Assembly (NCBI RefSeq): GCF_020921035.1
Contig: NC_063151.1
Span: forward strand, 22,078,934-22,142,933
DNA: 64,000 nucleotides
Reading direction: 5' to 3'
DNA from: Rhodamnia argentea
Taxonomy: Eukaryota; Streptophyta; Magnoliopsida; Myrtales; Myrtaceae
Part shown: piece after piece, positions 11,702-23,672 of the stretch
How the letters are laid out: every line of letters begins with the position of its first letter
Numbering within the stretch: position 1 is the first letter of the stretch
Made by a program: the position numbers and the translations under genes
Notes under the pieces: model-generated
What the model saw: the letters and a program-made list of their open reading frames with translations, nothing else
What the model was told of the DNA's origin: nothing
Databases searched by the model: none

Positions 11702-13596
11702 GAACCCCTATCTTGAGACGACTGTCTACGCTCCTGTGGGCTTGCTGTTGTACCACCATGCATGAAGTCTCTTATAAAATCTCGATGCGAAATATATAGC
11801 AGATATGGAATAAGATATGTGTATGCATTGATGCAATTGACGTGCCTTGTCTTGAACCGTGCGCTTGAGTATTTGAACATGTCCTAGTGCTTCAGGTTGG
11901 CAGTCCCACGAACTTGGATACATTGTCTACCTTGTCCACCATATACTTTATGCAGTTCATTGCTCTACTAGATACCATCAGTGTTGTGTAACATGGGAAT
12001 TTATCGGCACGTAGAAAAAGTGAGTCTATATGCAACAATCAATTAGCACGGGACAATGGAGGATCGAGTTAATATGTTCTTGCCGTCGATCAACTATACA
12101 TACCGAAGGAAACTCTTGCATACCGAGATCAGTTAAAATACACAAGAGAGTGAAAATATAAAACTCAGCTACTAAGTGATGTGGCATGACACATGACAAG
12201 TTTTTTTATAGTACCTATGAAAGAGTGGGATCCCAGTTAAACATAAACATTTTTTCAACGAGCGCATATCAAGTCATTTAGTAAAACAAGTTGTTCGTAT
12301 TCTTTCCAGCTCGAGTAACAATTCTCAGCAACGGAAAGGCAAAGAAAATGGTACGCAAATGTGTTAATAAAGTCTTGGTACCAGGAATTTGGCGCTAAGT
12401 CGGTCAATTAATAACAAATTATTAGGTAAGGAGCGCTCAAGAGCGCGTCACATTACCGAATTTCATCACATGAGGTAGCAAGGTCAGATTCTTAGGTTCA
12501 ATCCGACAATGTTTCATGAAGTGTCTTATAGATTTTGCCAGACTAGTGAGCGAGTAAGGATAGTGTTTCCTCAAGTCCAGGATCGATGTCGCTTCCTGTC
12601 AATTTTTGGCAGGGATATGATGTTTTCAGATTGTGGGATTAGAGTGATTTCAGAACCATTCTCTGATGCATCACAATGTTGCTCCAGTGTGGAAGCTGAG
12701 GGACGATGCACAAGATGTTCCTGCTTTGCGTCTAGTGTTCTGGGGATCCATTTTATAGGGCTAGCTAGTGAAGTCCCCTGAAGACCAAGAGCTTGCGCTA
12801 TTCATTGTCATCTTTGAGTAAGCTGGAAACTAATGTGGAGAACCAGACCAAGCGTCAGGCCTGCAGGTTCGGGAAAGAATGGCAGTATCCTCCAACGAAT
12901 TGTCGTTCACTGGCCAGGAACAAGCTTTCCAAGCAGTTTCTTGCTTCCCAAAATTATGCCGGAGCAGCTGATACGGACTGCAATCTCAGAAAGCTTTCAG
13001 GAAGTAGAGCCACTTGATAGAGAAACCAGAGGAAGTGCTCTGTCTCTCCCATCCTCGCCTGTTTGTTGGTCCGAGTTATTTGCAAGATGTGTAGCTTTGC
13101 TCCTTATCTCGGACTCAGATACAGGATCGTTGCGGTTTGCCATGGGAGTGCTTCAATCAACTCATTTTTTGCTTATGACTCTTGATATCTAATACCAGTA
13201 GCAGTACTCTGCCTTACGATATGCACTAGCTTTTACCTAAGGTCGGGAATCTTAAGATCTAGAATGTGGATGAACTGTGCTCTAAGACTGCAAACTCAAT
13301 GAAATTCACTACCGGCAATCAGAAAAGATCGAACCTTTACAATTTATTATTTTCATAACATGCTTGTTTCTACATAATTATTTCAACCTCAAAGGGAATT
13401 CAGAAGAGAATGCAGTCCAGTCCATGAAAAATTCAACTGCCTGCTCTTTCAACACAAAGGAAAAGATCCCTTTCAATTATACAGGGAAAAGTTACAGGAC
13501 GTATTTGAAAGGAAAATTTTGCCTATAGACTATTCACAACTAAAACTATCCCCACCCTCATTTACAGTTTCGAGATCTTCCTACAGCGGCAAGAAG
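11702..13596. other. Intergenic region with an unidentified ORF cluster (12509-13192)
   Basis: From 12509 to 13192 the plus strand is less AT-rich than its surroundings. Frame 2 is open at 12509-12781 and again at 12833-13192 (about 119 codons), separated by stops; frame 1 is open at 12793-13017. I recognise no domain in these translations. It may be the remains of a gene, a non-coding transcript, or spacer. The rest of the interval is AT-rich, with no feature seen apart from the PI-2 and GST 3' flanks. Confidence 0.3.
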
Positions 13597-15252
13597 TTAA
13601 TACTTCTTCAGCGTGCTCCTGAGCCGTATGAAACACCAAGTCTTAGCCAGGGTCTTGTACTTCCTCCAGCTGCCAAAGTATCTTCCTATCACTTTTTTAT
13701 AGGAAGGCCTTTGCTGAACCAAACTCCAGTATTTGGCCATGTTTGGCCTGCTGTTTATATACTCGTCTTCCAAATTCAGGAGTGCCAAACGAGCTAGCAC
13801 GGGCATTAACATCACATCTGCCATGCTGAACTCTTCCCCTGCAATATAAGCCGTCTCATTCAACTTGTCCTCGATTTCATCAAGAAGTCTGATTAGATGT
13901 TCCTTGCTCCGCCTTACAACATCTGGGTCTCTCAGCTTCTCTTCAGTGTCATACGCCTCTTTTAGCTTACGGTGGTAGGAACTTGCCAGGTCATGCGACT
14001 CGGCCATCCGAGCAATCAAGACTCTTCTTAAAAACTTGGACACTGCTTGCCGATACTTCTCAGGGACGTGGGATAATGTGAAAAACTTTGGATTCCACTC
14101 CTGTATTTTATGCATCCACTTAATGACTTCATCACTGCTGAAGGCGATGCCATCGCTACCAACAGAGACAAGTGCAATTCTCTCTATGTACCTGTATATT
14201 TCTAAAGTGTAATAAACTTCCACAAGCTTCTATCAATTATTTTAAAGGAAACTTAAAAAAAAAAAAAACTAAACTTGATGAGAATGACCCCATTCTCACT
14301 CCATGAGAGATTGACAACATAGGAAAGTTTGGAAGTGGTTTTCGCTTTTGGCCTCATGCTTAACTTTAGCTGTTGCACTCCAAATTTCAGTTATGTTACA
14401 CATCAATCTTCAAAGAAGAAAATTCTTGACATTTATAGTCATTCAAAATTCTTTCAATTTTCAGAAATCAAAGTGGTATTTTGTTTTGTGGAAAAGCAAA
14501 AAGATGGCAAGAAGTGCTCATTCAAAACCCCTGAGAAAACGGAAACACCAACTAATCCAGGATCCGCACTGAAACCTACAGCTATTATTTGCTAAAATTG
14601 CCGAGCAATAACCATGGTTCTGTTCCAGATCAGCACGGTATGTAGAAACTTCCATCAGAAGAGAAGACTTGACAGATGTCACTCGTGCAAAGATATAATA
14701 GGAGCCATAAGACATACATGACAAACCTAGCCAAAAGAAGAGAATGAAGACAGACAGAAGAAAGAAAGAAACAAAGAAAGAAGATTCCGAGTTAATAGAT
14801 CTGCAAAAAACACGGCATGACAGAGCACAACACCATCCTGTCGACAGATACATTCATTAAACCAGAAATCCAGAAATACGTCCATTTGGCATACTTAGCT
14901 AGAGAAGCTTCTAAGCTCCACATGGGACATTTCTCATTATCACATGCCAAAACAGTTGAAAATCGCATCAAACAAACATTTGTCATGACATGACTTTTTC
15001 AGGAAGAAGAACAAGCATGTAGTAAGTATAGGATGAGACTTACTGAATGATTTCAATAGTATCAAAGATGACATGCGAACCATTCTGGAAAACAGGGAGT
15101 CTTGCAGTCGGGTTCATTCTGAAGAAGGAAGGCCTCAAATTTTTGCCTGTTATCGGATTCACATGGAAGGATGTGTAATCAATGCCTTTCTCCTCCAAAG
15201 CCAGCCTTACTTTTTGGCTGTCCAATGAATATGGGTGATGATACAGCTGCAT
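13597..15252 (-). CDS. Glutathione S-transferase, TCHQD class
   Basis: Two coding exons on the minus strand: 15252-15044 (69 codons plus 2 bases) and 14191-13597, giving 267 residues. The N-terminal thioredoxin-like domain starts MQLYHHPYSLDSQKVRLALE and includes the cis-proline segment ARLPVF. The all-helical C-terminal domain contains ARMAESHDLASSYHRKL and FSMADVMLMPVLARL. The protein ends WRKYKTLAKTW...RSTLKKY. This matches the tetrachlorohydroquinone dehalogenase-like (TCHQD) class, single-copy in Arabidopsis (At1g77290 from memory). Family members conjugate or reduce substrates with glutathione; the physiological substrate is unknown. The start was set at MQLYHH because homologues begin there; the open frame continues upstream but reads as leader. 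Intron 15043-14192 is GT-AG. Confidence 0.93.
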
Positions 15253-16265
15253 GATTCTAAGAACTACTTGATTCGCTACGGCACCCGGTGCATTTCCCCA
15301 AGGGTGTCCTAAAGAGGTCTGCTGAAAGTCAAATTGAAACAAATACATAACCAAATAGGAGTTTCGATTAGCAGTTAGCACAATTCAAAGGTACAACTTT
15401 TCTACCAATGCTAACACGTGTCACCGGTTAGAGATCACAAGTTTCACAACCACCCCCCCTCTCAGATGAGACGCTAAGGTTTTGCTAATCTAAAAGGTCC
15501 ACAACGAATGAATACACAAGCATTGAAGAACGTTATTGACATGCCTAATTTGAGTAAAAGAAGAATCCCTAGCATCCCTTAGTCTGTGACCATCAGCAAT
15601 TGCCTCCCAAGGTAAAAATAAAGGAGACAGCATTACAGACAAACCTCGACAGTTAAACCCATTCAACAATCCTACTTTCAGCAGCCAATCTCCAAAACAG
15701 TTAGGTTAGGCTTCACAATTGTGAACTGTAAGATTAGAATAAAGGAAGAATTCCCACTTCAGGTAATAAATACACAGAATGGACTCACATCAACTCCGGT
15801 GGTGCCTAGAACACCATTGACAGCTCAAGAAAGGGGCAAAAAAGGTCCTAGCACTTCTGATTTGACCATCAATTCAACAAAGAATTCCAATGAAGAACTT
15901 CATAAGGCGATCAAGAACTGTCTAGACCACATGGTGAAAGAGCTTCTACTGACCGTATGCTATGCAGAATCAGAACTGCCACGCCCACGGTCCAATACTC
16001 CAACCCCAACTCAAGACTCGCTAAAGTCAACGCCAACAAGCACGATCAAGTACATAGCAAGAGCTCAAAGCAACCAAATTGAATAGGAAATCAAACGAAA
16101 CGAAAACAGCGCACGGCATGATAAGAAAACCAAGACGGCAAGTGTAAAGCATGATCGAGAAAGATGCGGCTGGATGGAATCTTACCCAGAAAAGTCGAAG
16201 CCTCTAGAGACAACTTCACCTGTAAAGATTAGATTTTTTCTGTGATTTGCGTTGTGGGTGGCAAG

Positions 16266-16315
<50 letters not shown>

Positions 16316-16440
16316 AGTGGGAGAATCAAATGCCAAAAACGAACGCGAAGCAACCGTAAGCAACGTGCCAGACACTTTCCGAGGAAAGTGCAAGGACCGA
16401 TAGAAACTTTTCATTAGTAACAGTTGCTCGCTCGTTGAAT
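15253..16440 (-). promoter_or_regulatory. 5' leader, probable leader intron and promoter of the TCHQD GST
   Basis: On the minus strand a strong donor (CTGG|gtaaga) lies at about 16187, so a first non-coding exon probably spans about 16190-16330 and is joined to sequence just before the start codon. The (GA)n run at 16269-16310 (CT on the transcribed strand) fits a plant leader. A plus-strand open frame at 15721-16086 lies inside this putative intron and is judged incidental. Confidence 0.45.
16269..16310. repeat. (GA)n microsatellite
   Basis: About 21 GA units, in the presumed leader/promoter of the GST gene. Confidence 0.95.
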
Positions 16441-17609
16441 TTTGTCGTCGTTTTTCGGGTCTTTATTGACCCATCAATCTCAAATTAAAAGATTAACGCA
16501 TCTTGAGGGGCAATTCTAGGATGTCCAAGAAACCGTTTCTCGAGTTGGTAACTATTCATCACCAAAAAAAGAGTTTGGCTAAGAGAGTATTTCAAGATCA
16601 TTCATATTAATCACACCGATAGTAAAGGAAAAGAAAAAGAAAAAGTCAACCCGTATGAAATTGTAACATTTTGTATTCAATGAATTAACGGGTGTCATAA
16701 AAACATTTTCAGATAAAATTCCGCAAGAAGCACATCTGGACCATTTCTTGTAAACTTTTTTACAACATATTTGCATCACGGCGCTTTGTGTGTCGAGCTC
16801 ATTGCAAAATGTTTGTCGTTTTCTGGCAAGAATTATCCCTCGATGATTCATAAATATAATTGAGTGAAAATATATGGCCCAATTCCTTCGATGGTCACCG
16901 TCTTTCGATTTAATAAGGATCGCGACATCAACTGCCGATCTTAATTATCGAAAGCAACAATCTTGATTCGTCTATAATTGACGCGCTACGGTCGTTTTCA
17001 ATCTAATTTTTGGCATAGAAATAGTGTGGCTACTTGCACGGCAATTTTTGGCACTTTGATGGGCATGCTAATGATGCATGTGCAATTTGCACTTTGGCGC
17101 GGAAGTAATCGCGCACGGGCGTTAGCGCGCTCGTGGGGACCGATATGTATAATCATAAAATGCCTTTTTAGAAGAGAAATTTTTTTTCCCTCTCTCTTTT
17201 GGGACCCAAATGCTAGAAGAGAGAGAAAGAGAGAGGAGATATTAAGTCCTAATCATGCATTCCTTCCTAGGGTTTCGATCGATGACTTGGGCCTACAATA
17301 GAGGAGGGAAAGGGAAATTTTGGGCCGTATCTATAAAATTCTTTGAAGGCCCTGTGGATTTTGATTTTGTTTTTTGTTTTTGTTGAACTATGGATTTTGA
17401 TTGACGATGTAAGATTTGAGTAGACATGGATGGATGCTAATAAAGTTTTTTTTTTTTATGGGGGCATCCGGGTTAATAGAGGTTAGAAATGGCTTTCAAT
17501 AGAGCTTGGATTATATGGTTTTCTTTGTAAGACATGAGTGACCAATGCTTCCAAGATATTTCGTTCACTGCAACTTTTTATATAAATTTCAATAAATTGA
17601 GAGGAAAAC
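16441..17609. other. Intergenic, no gene recognised
   Basis: AT-rich, with a short GC-rich patch at about 17095-17140 that contains several gcgc words. Open frames at 16579-16851 (minus) and 16978-17301 (plus) have no recognisable domain. Confidence 0.4.
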
Positions 17610-17880
17610 AACGGATAATTACTCAATCAGATCTAAACCAATTGTACAGATGATTAAAAGTTAATCTTAAATTTTTCAATTTTGTCAATTTAGTCCGAAC
17701 CCTCTACATGAAATCCTAATGTAGTCCTCCCGACTAACTACCCCAAGAAATTGCTGACGTGGAGTCAATTATCGACAGCCGCCCTATGTGGCACACCGAC
17801 GTGGGCAACTTGTAGATCGCCATGCCAGCGATTCTCAACGATAATTGGCTGAAAGAGCGACATTGAAGTTCCACACAATA
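17610..17880. mobile_element. MITE-like element fragment, 'GC-core' family
   Basis: It carries the family hallmark: 'aatttagtcc...' stretches followed by a segment like ttgctgacgtggagtcaatt...gtggcacaccgacgtggg. The same layout occurs near 19740, 23500, 26190, 54890, 60900 and 63740. Terminal inverted repeats are clearest in the complete copies at 54779-55319 and 23358-23672. This copy looks truncated. Confidence 0.45.
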
Positions 17881-19609
17881 ACATAGGATTGTGCTAGCAA
17901 AATGAAAAATATTCTAGACCGGATTGATATTCGTATAGTAAATTCATAACTGAATTTGAACAATGACCAGAAAGGAAGTGGAGAAGGGACCGTTGCAAGT
18001 GCCGCTTTTAAAATGTAGCAAAACTCAGTACAAACAAAGATATCTATAATTCACGGGCAGAAGGAAAGTGATGCACCGACATTTGGTGTCCATCAATTTA
18101 ATGTTGGTTTAAATGTGACCCATAACTGTCCAATCAATTGTCACGTCTTGCATGGTCCTTCACAACCAGCATTTCATACCTTCCCCAGTCGATTTATTTA
18201 TTTATTTATTTATTTATTTGTATTTCATTTCTTATTCACTTTTTTTTTTTTTTATGATTGAAAATCGATCGATTTAAATTTCAAAATATACAGGGAAGGG
18301 ATTTTTTTTATTTTAAGTTGCATCTACCTATTCTTATTGATTGATGTGATAAATGCAACGATGCTGCATTGCGATGACCAGTGGGGCACGCAATTCCGTG
18401 CCATTAGCTTTTAAGATAAGGATTAAGGAAGCTTCTGGCTCTTGCAGAACTGCTGGAGATACCAGTAGGGCTTGATGGGATCTGGAATCACTGAAGATTC
18501 TCACTTACCAACATTATCCAGGTCTCGTAAAAAAATTTCAAATTAAAGTATTTTCAAACTTATAAAGATTCTGAATAATACTATGTATTAATGTTCTTAC
18601 ATCTTAAGATTCGGTTGAAGCACAAAATTAGAAATAAGATTCGGTTCGGAGCTTATTATCATAGACTATGCTTTTATATTCCCATTTAATCTCTAAGTAA
18701 GCCTATCGCATTAAAATGGGGATATGATCATCGTGTTATTGTTTGATAATATTCACTACGTGCTCCATCATTGCATAATTGAGCTCGTGAGTCCATTATC
18801 GTCATCAAAACGAGATGAAAATGAAAACAAGGCACTCGGCATAACTCTCGAAAAGCAGCAACCCGATCGACCGAATCATGAAGAATAATCTTCCTGAGGG
18901 CTAATCCAAGATCAAAAAGGGAAAAGGCCTTGGAGATGAGATTGAAATAAGATCCAATGCTTTGACACCATCAATAGACCTTAGGGCAACAAGACTCGTT
19001 TTGTCCCACCTTTTTTAAGGTCCCTACAGCAACCCTAGGAGATCAACGAGCCCTTAACAACTTCCATGGAGTCCCTACCTTAATGATGCCGTTTCTGGCC
19101 CGCGAATGGTTGTCGGAACCCTAGGTTTAAGGACCTGACTTTTCGGGAGGGAGGTCAAAGTCAGGCTCATCTTGAAGGAATGATTAACAGTCAGTCATGA
19201 TTATTTACAGCAAAGAAAGAAAAAAAACAAACACCCGTAAACTAACTCGGATAGAGAAATGCCTTGCGATCGAAAACAAGCCCACCAACTGACAAGTTAC
19301 GTTTCCTTTTCCGTCAACTAAATAAATATTGGATCATTACGGTTTAATTGGTTTGGTTAAGTGGAAAGAAGAGAAAATTAGGCGGGAAACAGGGATTTCG
19401 GTTTGCTATTGCAGCTGCTGCATTGTTATCTTTTTGGTTAATGTGTCGTTTTTGGGCTCCCGTGACACCGTTTTTAACTCCCGGTGTTGTTGACGGTTCA
19501 GACACCAACAGCATAAATTATCATTGCTCTTTGCCGGCTGGCGACATTGGCTTCTCAGCTAAACAACTGATTTGTACACTGTCGCTACCTTTTGACCATA
19601 CTAAGTTGG
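17881..19609. other. Gene desert segment
   Basis: AT-rich, holding the (ATTT)n run. Nothing protein-like was recognised. The open frame at 19348-19680 begins at a GTG, has no known domain and runs into a MITE-like segment. Confidence 0.4.
18192..18219. repeat. (ATTT)n microsatellite
   Basis: Seven consecutive ATTT units within an AT-rich gene desert. Confidence 0.9.
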
Positions 19610-20010
19610 TTAACAAAATCAGTACTATGAGAGATGAGGAACCTATTATAACTGTGTCATTTCTATACTTAATATTTTAATCGTGTCAATTGATAATTAA
19701 ACATTTTGACGATTTGTCAATGTAATCTATCTAGCCATTTTTTGCAGAAAATTGTTGGCATGGACGTCGGCCGTCCTATATGGCACAATTGACACCGACA
19801 TAGACAAATTTTTATAATTATTTATTATTTTATTTTAATTTTTTTTGTATACCTTTGTTCATTCTTTTTTTACAACTCTAGGTCGGCGAGGGACTCACGG
19901 CCCTAGCCCAATCCAGGCAAAGGCGTCACAGCCCTCGCTAGCTAATAGGTTGGGGTCGGAGCGTCTCATGAATTTGGGCAAGGGATTGACACCCTTGCAT
20001 GTGGTCCGCA
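19610..20010. mobile_element. MITE-like element fragment, 'GC-core' family
   Basis: Contains aaattgttggcatggacgtc...tatggcacaattgacaccgac, followed by an AT-rich tract and then a GC-rich core (about 19880-19990, ggtcggcgagggactcacgg). This is the same order as in the other family members. Ends are not well defined. Confidence 0.45.
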
Positions 20011-20019
20011 ACTTAGTCA

Positions 20020-20220
20020 GCTAGGAAGTATGGACACTCTCCATGGGCCTCCATGTCATGTTTGACACTCTCCGATGCTACCAACACATGGTCGGGGCTC
20101 CAAAAACCTAGTGACATGCAAGTCCAGCATCCCAACATGCCATTTCGACATGCATAGGATCAATTTTAAACAACTTCAACATATAGTAAGATATTATCAT
20201 GAATATTTACTTCGAGTATA
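20020..20220. mobile_element. Partial copy of the element at 20419-20873
   Basis: Starts ctaggaagtatggacactct and continues through ccaacatgccatttcgacatg, parallel to the fuller copy 400 bases downstream. The right part is missing. Confidence 0.5.
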
Positions 20221-20418
20221 AGTAAATTAACTTTTCTTTTAATATATGCTTATCATACCAAGACTCGTGTTGTCAAATTAAAAGATTATTTAGTGGCGAT
20301 ATTTTAATATGGTTACCATCATTTCATTTATTTCAATTCACCACCTCTCCCTGTATTAATGCATTATAGGAATAGATTAAGGTTCGTTCCAAATTTTGAT
20401 ATTCATTTAACTAATAAT

Positions 20419-20873
20419 CTAGGAAGCACGAACACTCTCCGGGGCTTCCATAACGTGTCGGATGCGTGTCCGACACCAATATGCATTCGGACACGCGGTC
20501 GGTGATTTGGACACGTTAGCGACACGCGAGTGTAGTATCCTAACACGTCATTCCAACAGGTACGAGGTCAATTCTAAATATTTTCAATAAATTAGGGATC
20601 AAAATGTAAATACACACACTTATACTTAAGTCATATACCCAGCCAATCCAATGTTAATATACCCAGCCAATCCTAAAAAAATCTAATCGTAAATTCCTAA
20701 CAATAGAAGAAGAAGCTCACAGTGATATTTTTACATAAACATGATATTTTATCATGTGTTTTTAAAAATACACATTTAATATATAACGTGCTCTAACGTG
20801 TCGGAGTTCTGATATGTCGGCGTGTCATGCCGTATCATGTCATGTGTCGATGTCGATTCTACTTAGCTTCTAG
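20419..20873. mobile_element. Short inverted-repeat element (MITE-like, cgtgtcgg-rich)
   Basis: The left end reads ctaggaagcacgaacactct; the right end, read on the minus strand, starts ctagaagctaagtagaatcg. Many 'acacgt/cgtgtcgg' words lie near both ends. There is no coding capacity. This resembles a widespread plant MITE type whose ends start with an agaagcacggacac-like sequence. Confidence 0.5.
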
Positions 20874-23357
20874 TGAACAAGCATGGTTAGAAAAGGAATA
20901 AAATCACATTTTTATCCATTATTTTTATTTCCAGCAAGTGAATGGTTCCTTAATTCTTAGCAATGCTTAAGGCCTCACCTCATGTTGGGTTCACTTATCT
21001 CCTTCTTTTCGGATATATATATAACTAAAAAGAATAAACAGCAGCCCAGGAGAATTTTTTTGATAACCTAGGTATAAAAGAACTCGATTTTCTAGCTCGC
21101 ATGAATTCGAGAGAAGTCCCTATAAAAAACATCGGAGTATCGAGCCTCTTGAAATGTGGACAAGACATTATCTAAGTAGTGCAACTCAGCCCTCGAGGCA
21201 TAAACGAGGTCTTGCCCGAGGTCTTGCCCGAAGATGATTAACCTTTTCCAAACGTCTTTTATTTTAAGTGGAGTGAGCTTCTACCGTCTTTGAATAACTT
21301 TCATTAATTCCCTGATCGTATAATAATAAAAATGTCATTTGTCAATCATAATCTTTCTACTTGTCCTTAGATTGCAACATTACATAGAAGAATTGCGACA
21401 AAATGTGAAGGAGGACGTTGAAGGTTGAACTAGGATCGTACCATTGTCTTTAAAAAAAAAGCGGAGTAAAGGAAAGCCACCTTCCTCCCCGCCTCCCCCA
21501 CCGTCCTGTTCCTTTGTTGGCGGTGGCTGTCCTTTACGACGCCGATGTCTCGTCGTTTCATATGACAACAAAAAAGTTAAAAAGAAAAAAAGAGAGAAAC
21601 CACCATTAACGGATGGCTTGAATCTCGAGTTTTCTCTGCTTTTTGAGCACATGGTAGGTGGGACTCTCCATCATGTGGTGACCACGACCGCTTTATGAGC
21701 ACGGGCCGTGGCTCGGTCGAGTGGGTCGAAATCCATCCGGATCGAGTCCATTCTCATAGCGAGTAGATTCATCAAACGAGCGAGTCAAGTTGGGTTGAAA
21801 ATTATCCAGCCTAGATCGATTCGTTTTCACGTAATATATATTAGGGACACATATTTGATCTGACTTATATCGTTAAAACACTTTTATATTAAGTATATCC
21901 TAACTTTTTTTTTTTGCTATCTATATTCATGGGAGTCGCAACTTGAGATGGGAAGATTATTAAGTGCATCCGAAAACACATAGATTTAGTACATGTGATT
22001 AGTCAAATCGCACGAGCGTCGTGTAAGATTTAACGAATCATACGCATCGAATCTACTGCGTCCCGAGTGCTGTCGCTAACTAACCTTAATTGATCCTTTA
22101 TCATTCTCTATTTTGCCGGAGGGAGGGGGAGGAGGACCCACTACTCGACCAAAGCCTCCTTGTTGGCCCCCCATGTAAATCCATTAAAATGGAATATACA
22201 CAAATTTCTAACAATTAACATAATCTCCCCGCAAAATTCCTATCTAAATTATGTAATCACGAAAGCCTTTTTTTTTGTCCAATTAATGAACTTTCATGGG
22301 AAAAAACGAAGTTCTCTACGAAAAGCTGCTGTGGCGGTTATTGAATGTGGATCTCCATCGACCAATGTATTAAATATTTTTGTGTTTCTTCTTGCAATTG
22401 ATACACTTTTAACTGGAATCCGATCAGTTTTTTAGCAATAGAAACGTCATCAAATGCGATGTCCTTAGTTACCACATGGCTGCGATGCAAAACATAAAAA
22501 AAGTTACAAAAATCTATCCACATCGGCATGGATTGTGTTACATAAAATAACTGGCATCCATATAAATGATTTCCGTTCAAAATCGATTGAATAAACTGAA
22601 TTGGGAGAGCGATAATACCAAAAATGCTCGGTCTTTTATCTATTTTGCGGTCAAGCATCTATGCTTTTGAGGATCACAAACTTTCAAAATCTGAGTCGAT
22701 GTGAGGCTTTTGTTAATCAAATTGTCCCGTCACGTGGAATTAGCGGTCATGCGCGCATGGTAACACTTCTTCTCTATAAATTAACTTATGAAAAGGAGTA
22801 ATTTGTTTTTACTTTTTCAAGCGACTCCAAAACTATTTCTGAAGTAAAAAAATGAAGTTGTGTAACTAAAATGATTTTTATTTCAAAAGTTACGTTTATA
22901 AACGGATTTCTGCTTCAAAAATATTGTCACGGATGCCGTTATTCAACAAAAGTTAAACCTAATTATTGACACGAATTGTTTTCCTCAACACAAGTATAAA
23001 TTATCGTCGCTTTTAGCAAACCGACAAAATCATCGGCATATCTTTCCCTCGATCTAGGAGAGGACAATGTAGTCCGACCATTGTCCCTAGACTGTCCCGA
23101 AGGCCATCACAATCCATTTTATTTTTGTTGTTTTTTTTTTTTTTCGGGCCAGAAAGAGAGAGTCCTTTCGCTCGTTGATTAGTTATTAATCGTCTTTTCC
23201 GCAACGTTCTCGTTTTCGGAATGGGATGTGACGAGCCCCACGGCACGTGAAAGGAGCTTATATAGTTGGATCCACCGACAGCAAATCTAGGGCGGGCACG
23301 TGAATTACTATTAATCGGGGGGTCACAGTGATAAATGATTATAGTTTATACGTAAAG
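20874..23357. other. Gene desert with one repeat fragment (about 21710-21900)
   Basis: Mostly AT-rich. About 21710-21900 resembles pieces at 27000-27150 and 34430-34560 (gggtcgaaa..., ttgggttgaaaat, cgttaaaacacttttatatt) and is likely a fragment of that element family. Short open frames at 21380-21698 and 22160-22658 have no recognisable product. Confidence 0.4.
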
Positions 23358-23672
23358 GAGAGGGAAAACTATCCAATCAATCTTAAATTTATTGTATCGA
23401 TTTGAATTTCGATAATGATATTTCAATTTTATTAATTTAATCATAAATCTTAGCTCAAAATTTTAATGCAGTCATTTTAGCTAATTTTCATCAGAAATTA
23501 CTTAGGATGATCGCGATGACTAGACCATCACGTCAGCATTTTTCGACGAATAGTTATTGGAATAACTACATTGGGATTACATGCAAAGATTTAGGATTAA
23601 ATTTGTGAAATTAAAAGTTTATGATTAAATTAACACCCGTATAATAAGTTTAAGACTGATCGAGTAACTTTT
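23358..23672. mobile_element. Complete short MITE-like element without GC core
   Basis: The left end (aactatccaatcaatcttaa) is matched by the right end read on the minus strand (aaagttactcgatcagtctt), each followed by 'aaatttatt' and 'aatttaatcataaa...' words. This gives inverted termini around a roughly 315-bp body. It carries the family's 'gaccatcacgtcagcattt' segment but lacks the GC-rich core of the larger members. Confidence 0.55.

Noticed and set aside
15721-16086. 121-codon plus-strand open frame
   Set aside because: Lies inside the predicted leader intron of the GST gene on the other strand, has an Asn/Thr/Ser-rich composition and no known domain.
19348-19680. 110-codon open frame with a hydrophobic N-terminal stretch
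   Set aside because: Starts with GTG, has no recognisable family, and its 3' half runs into a MITE-like segment.
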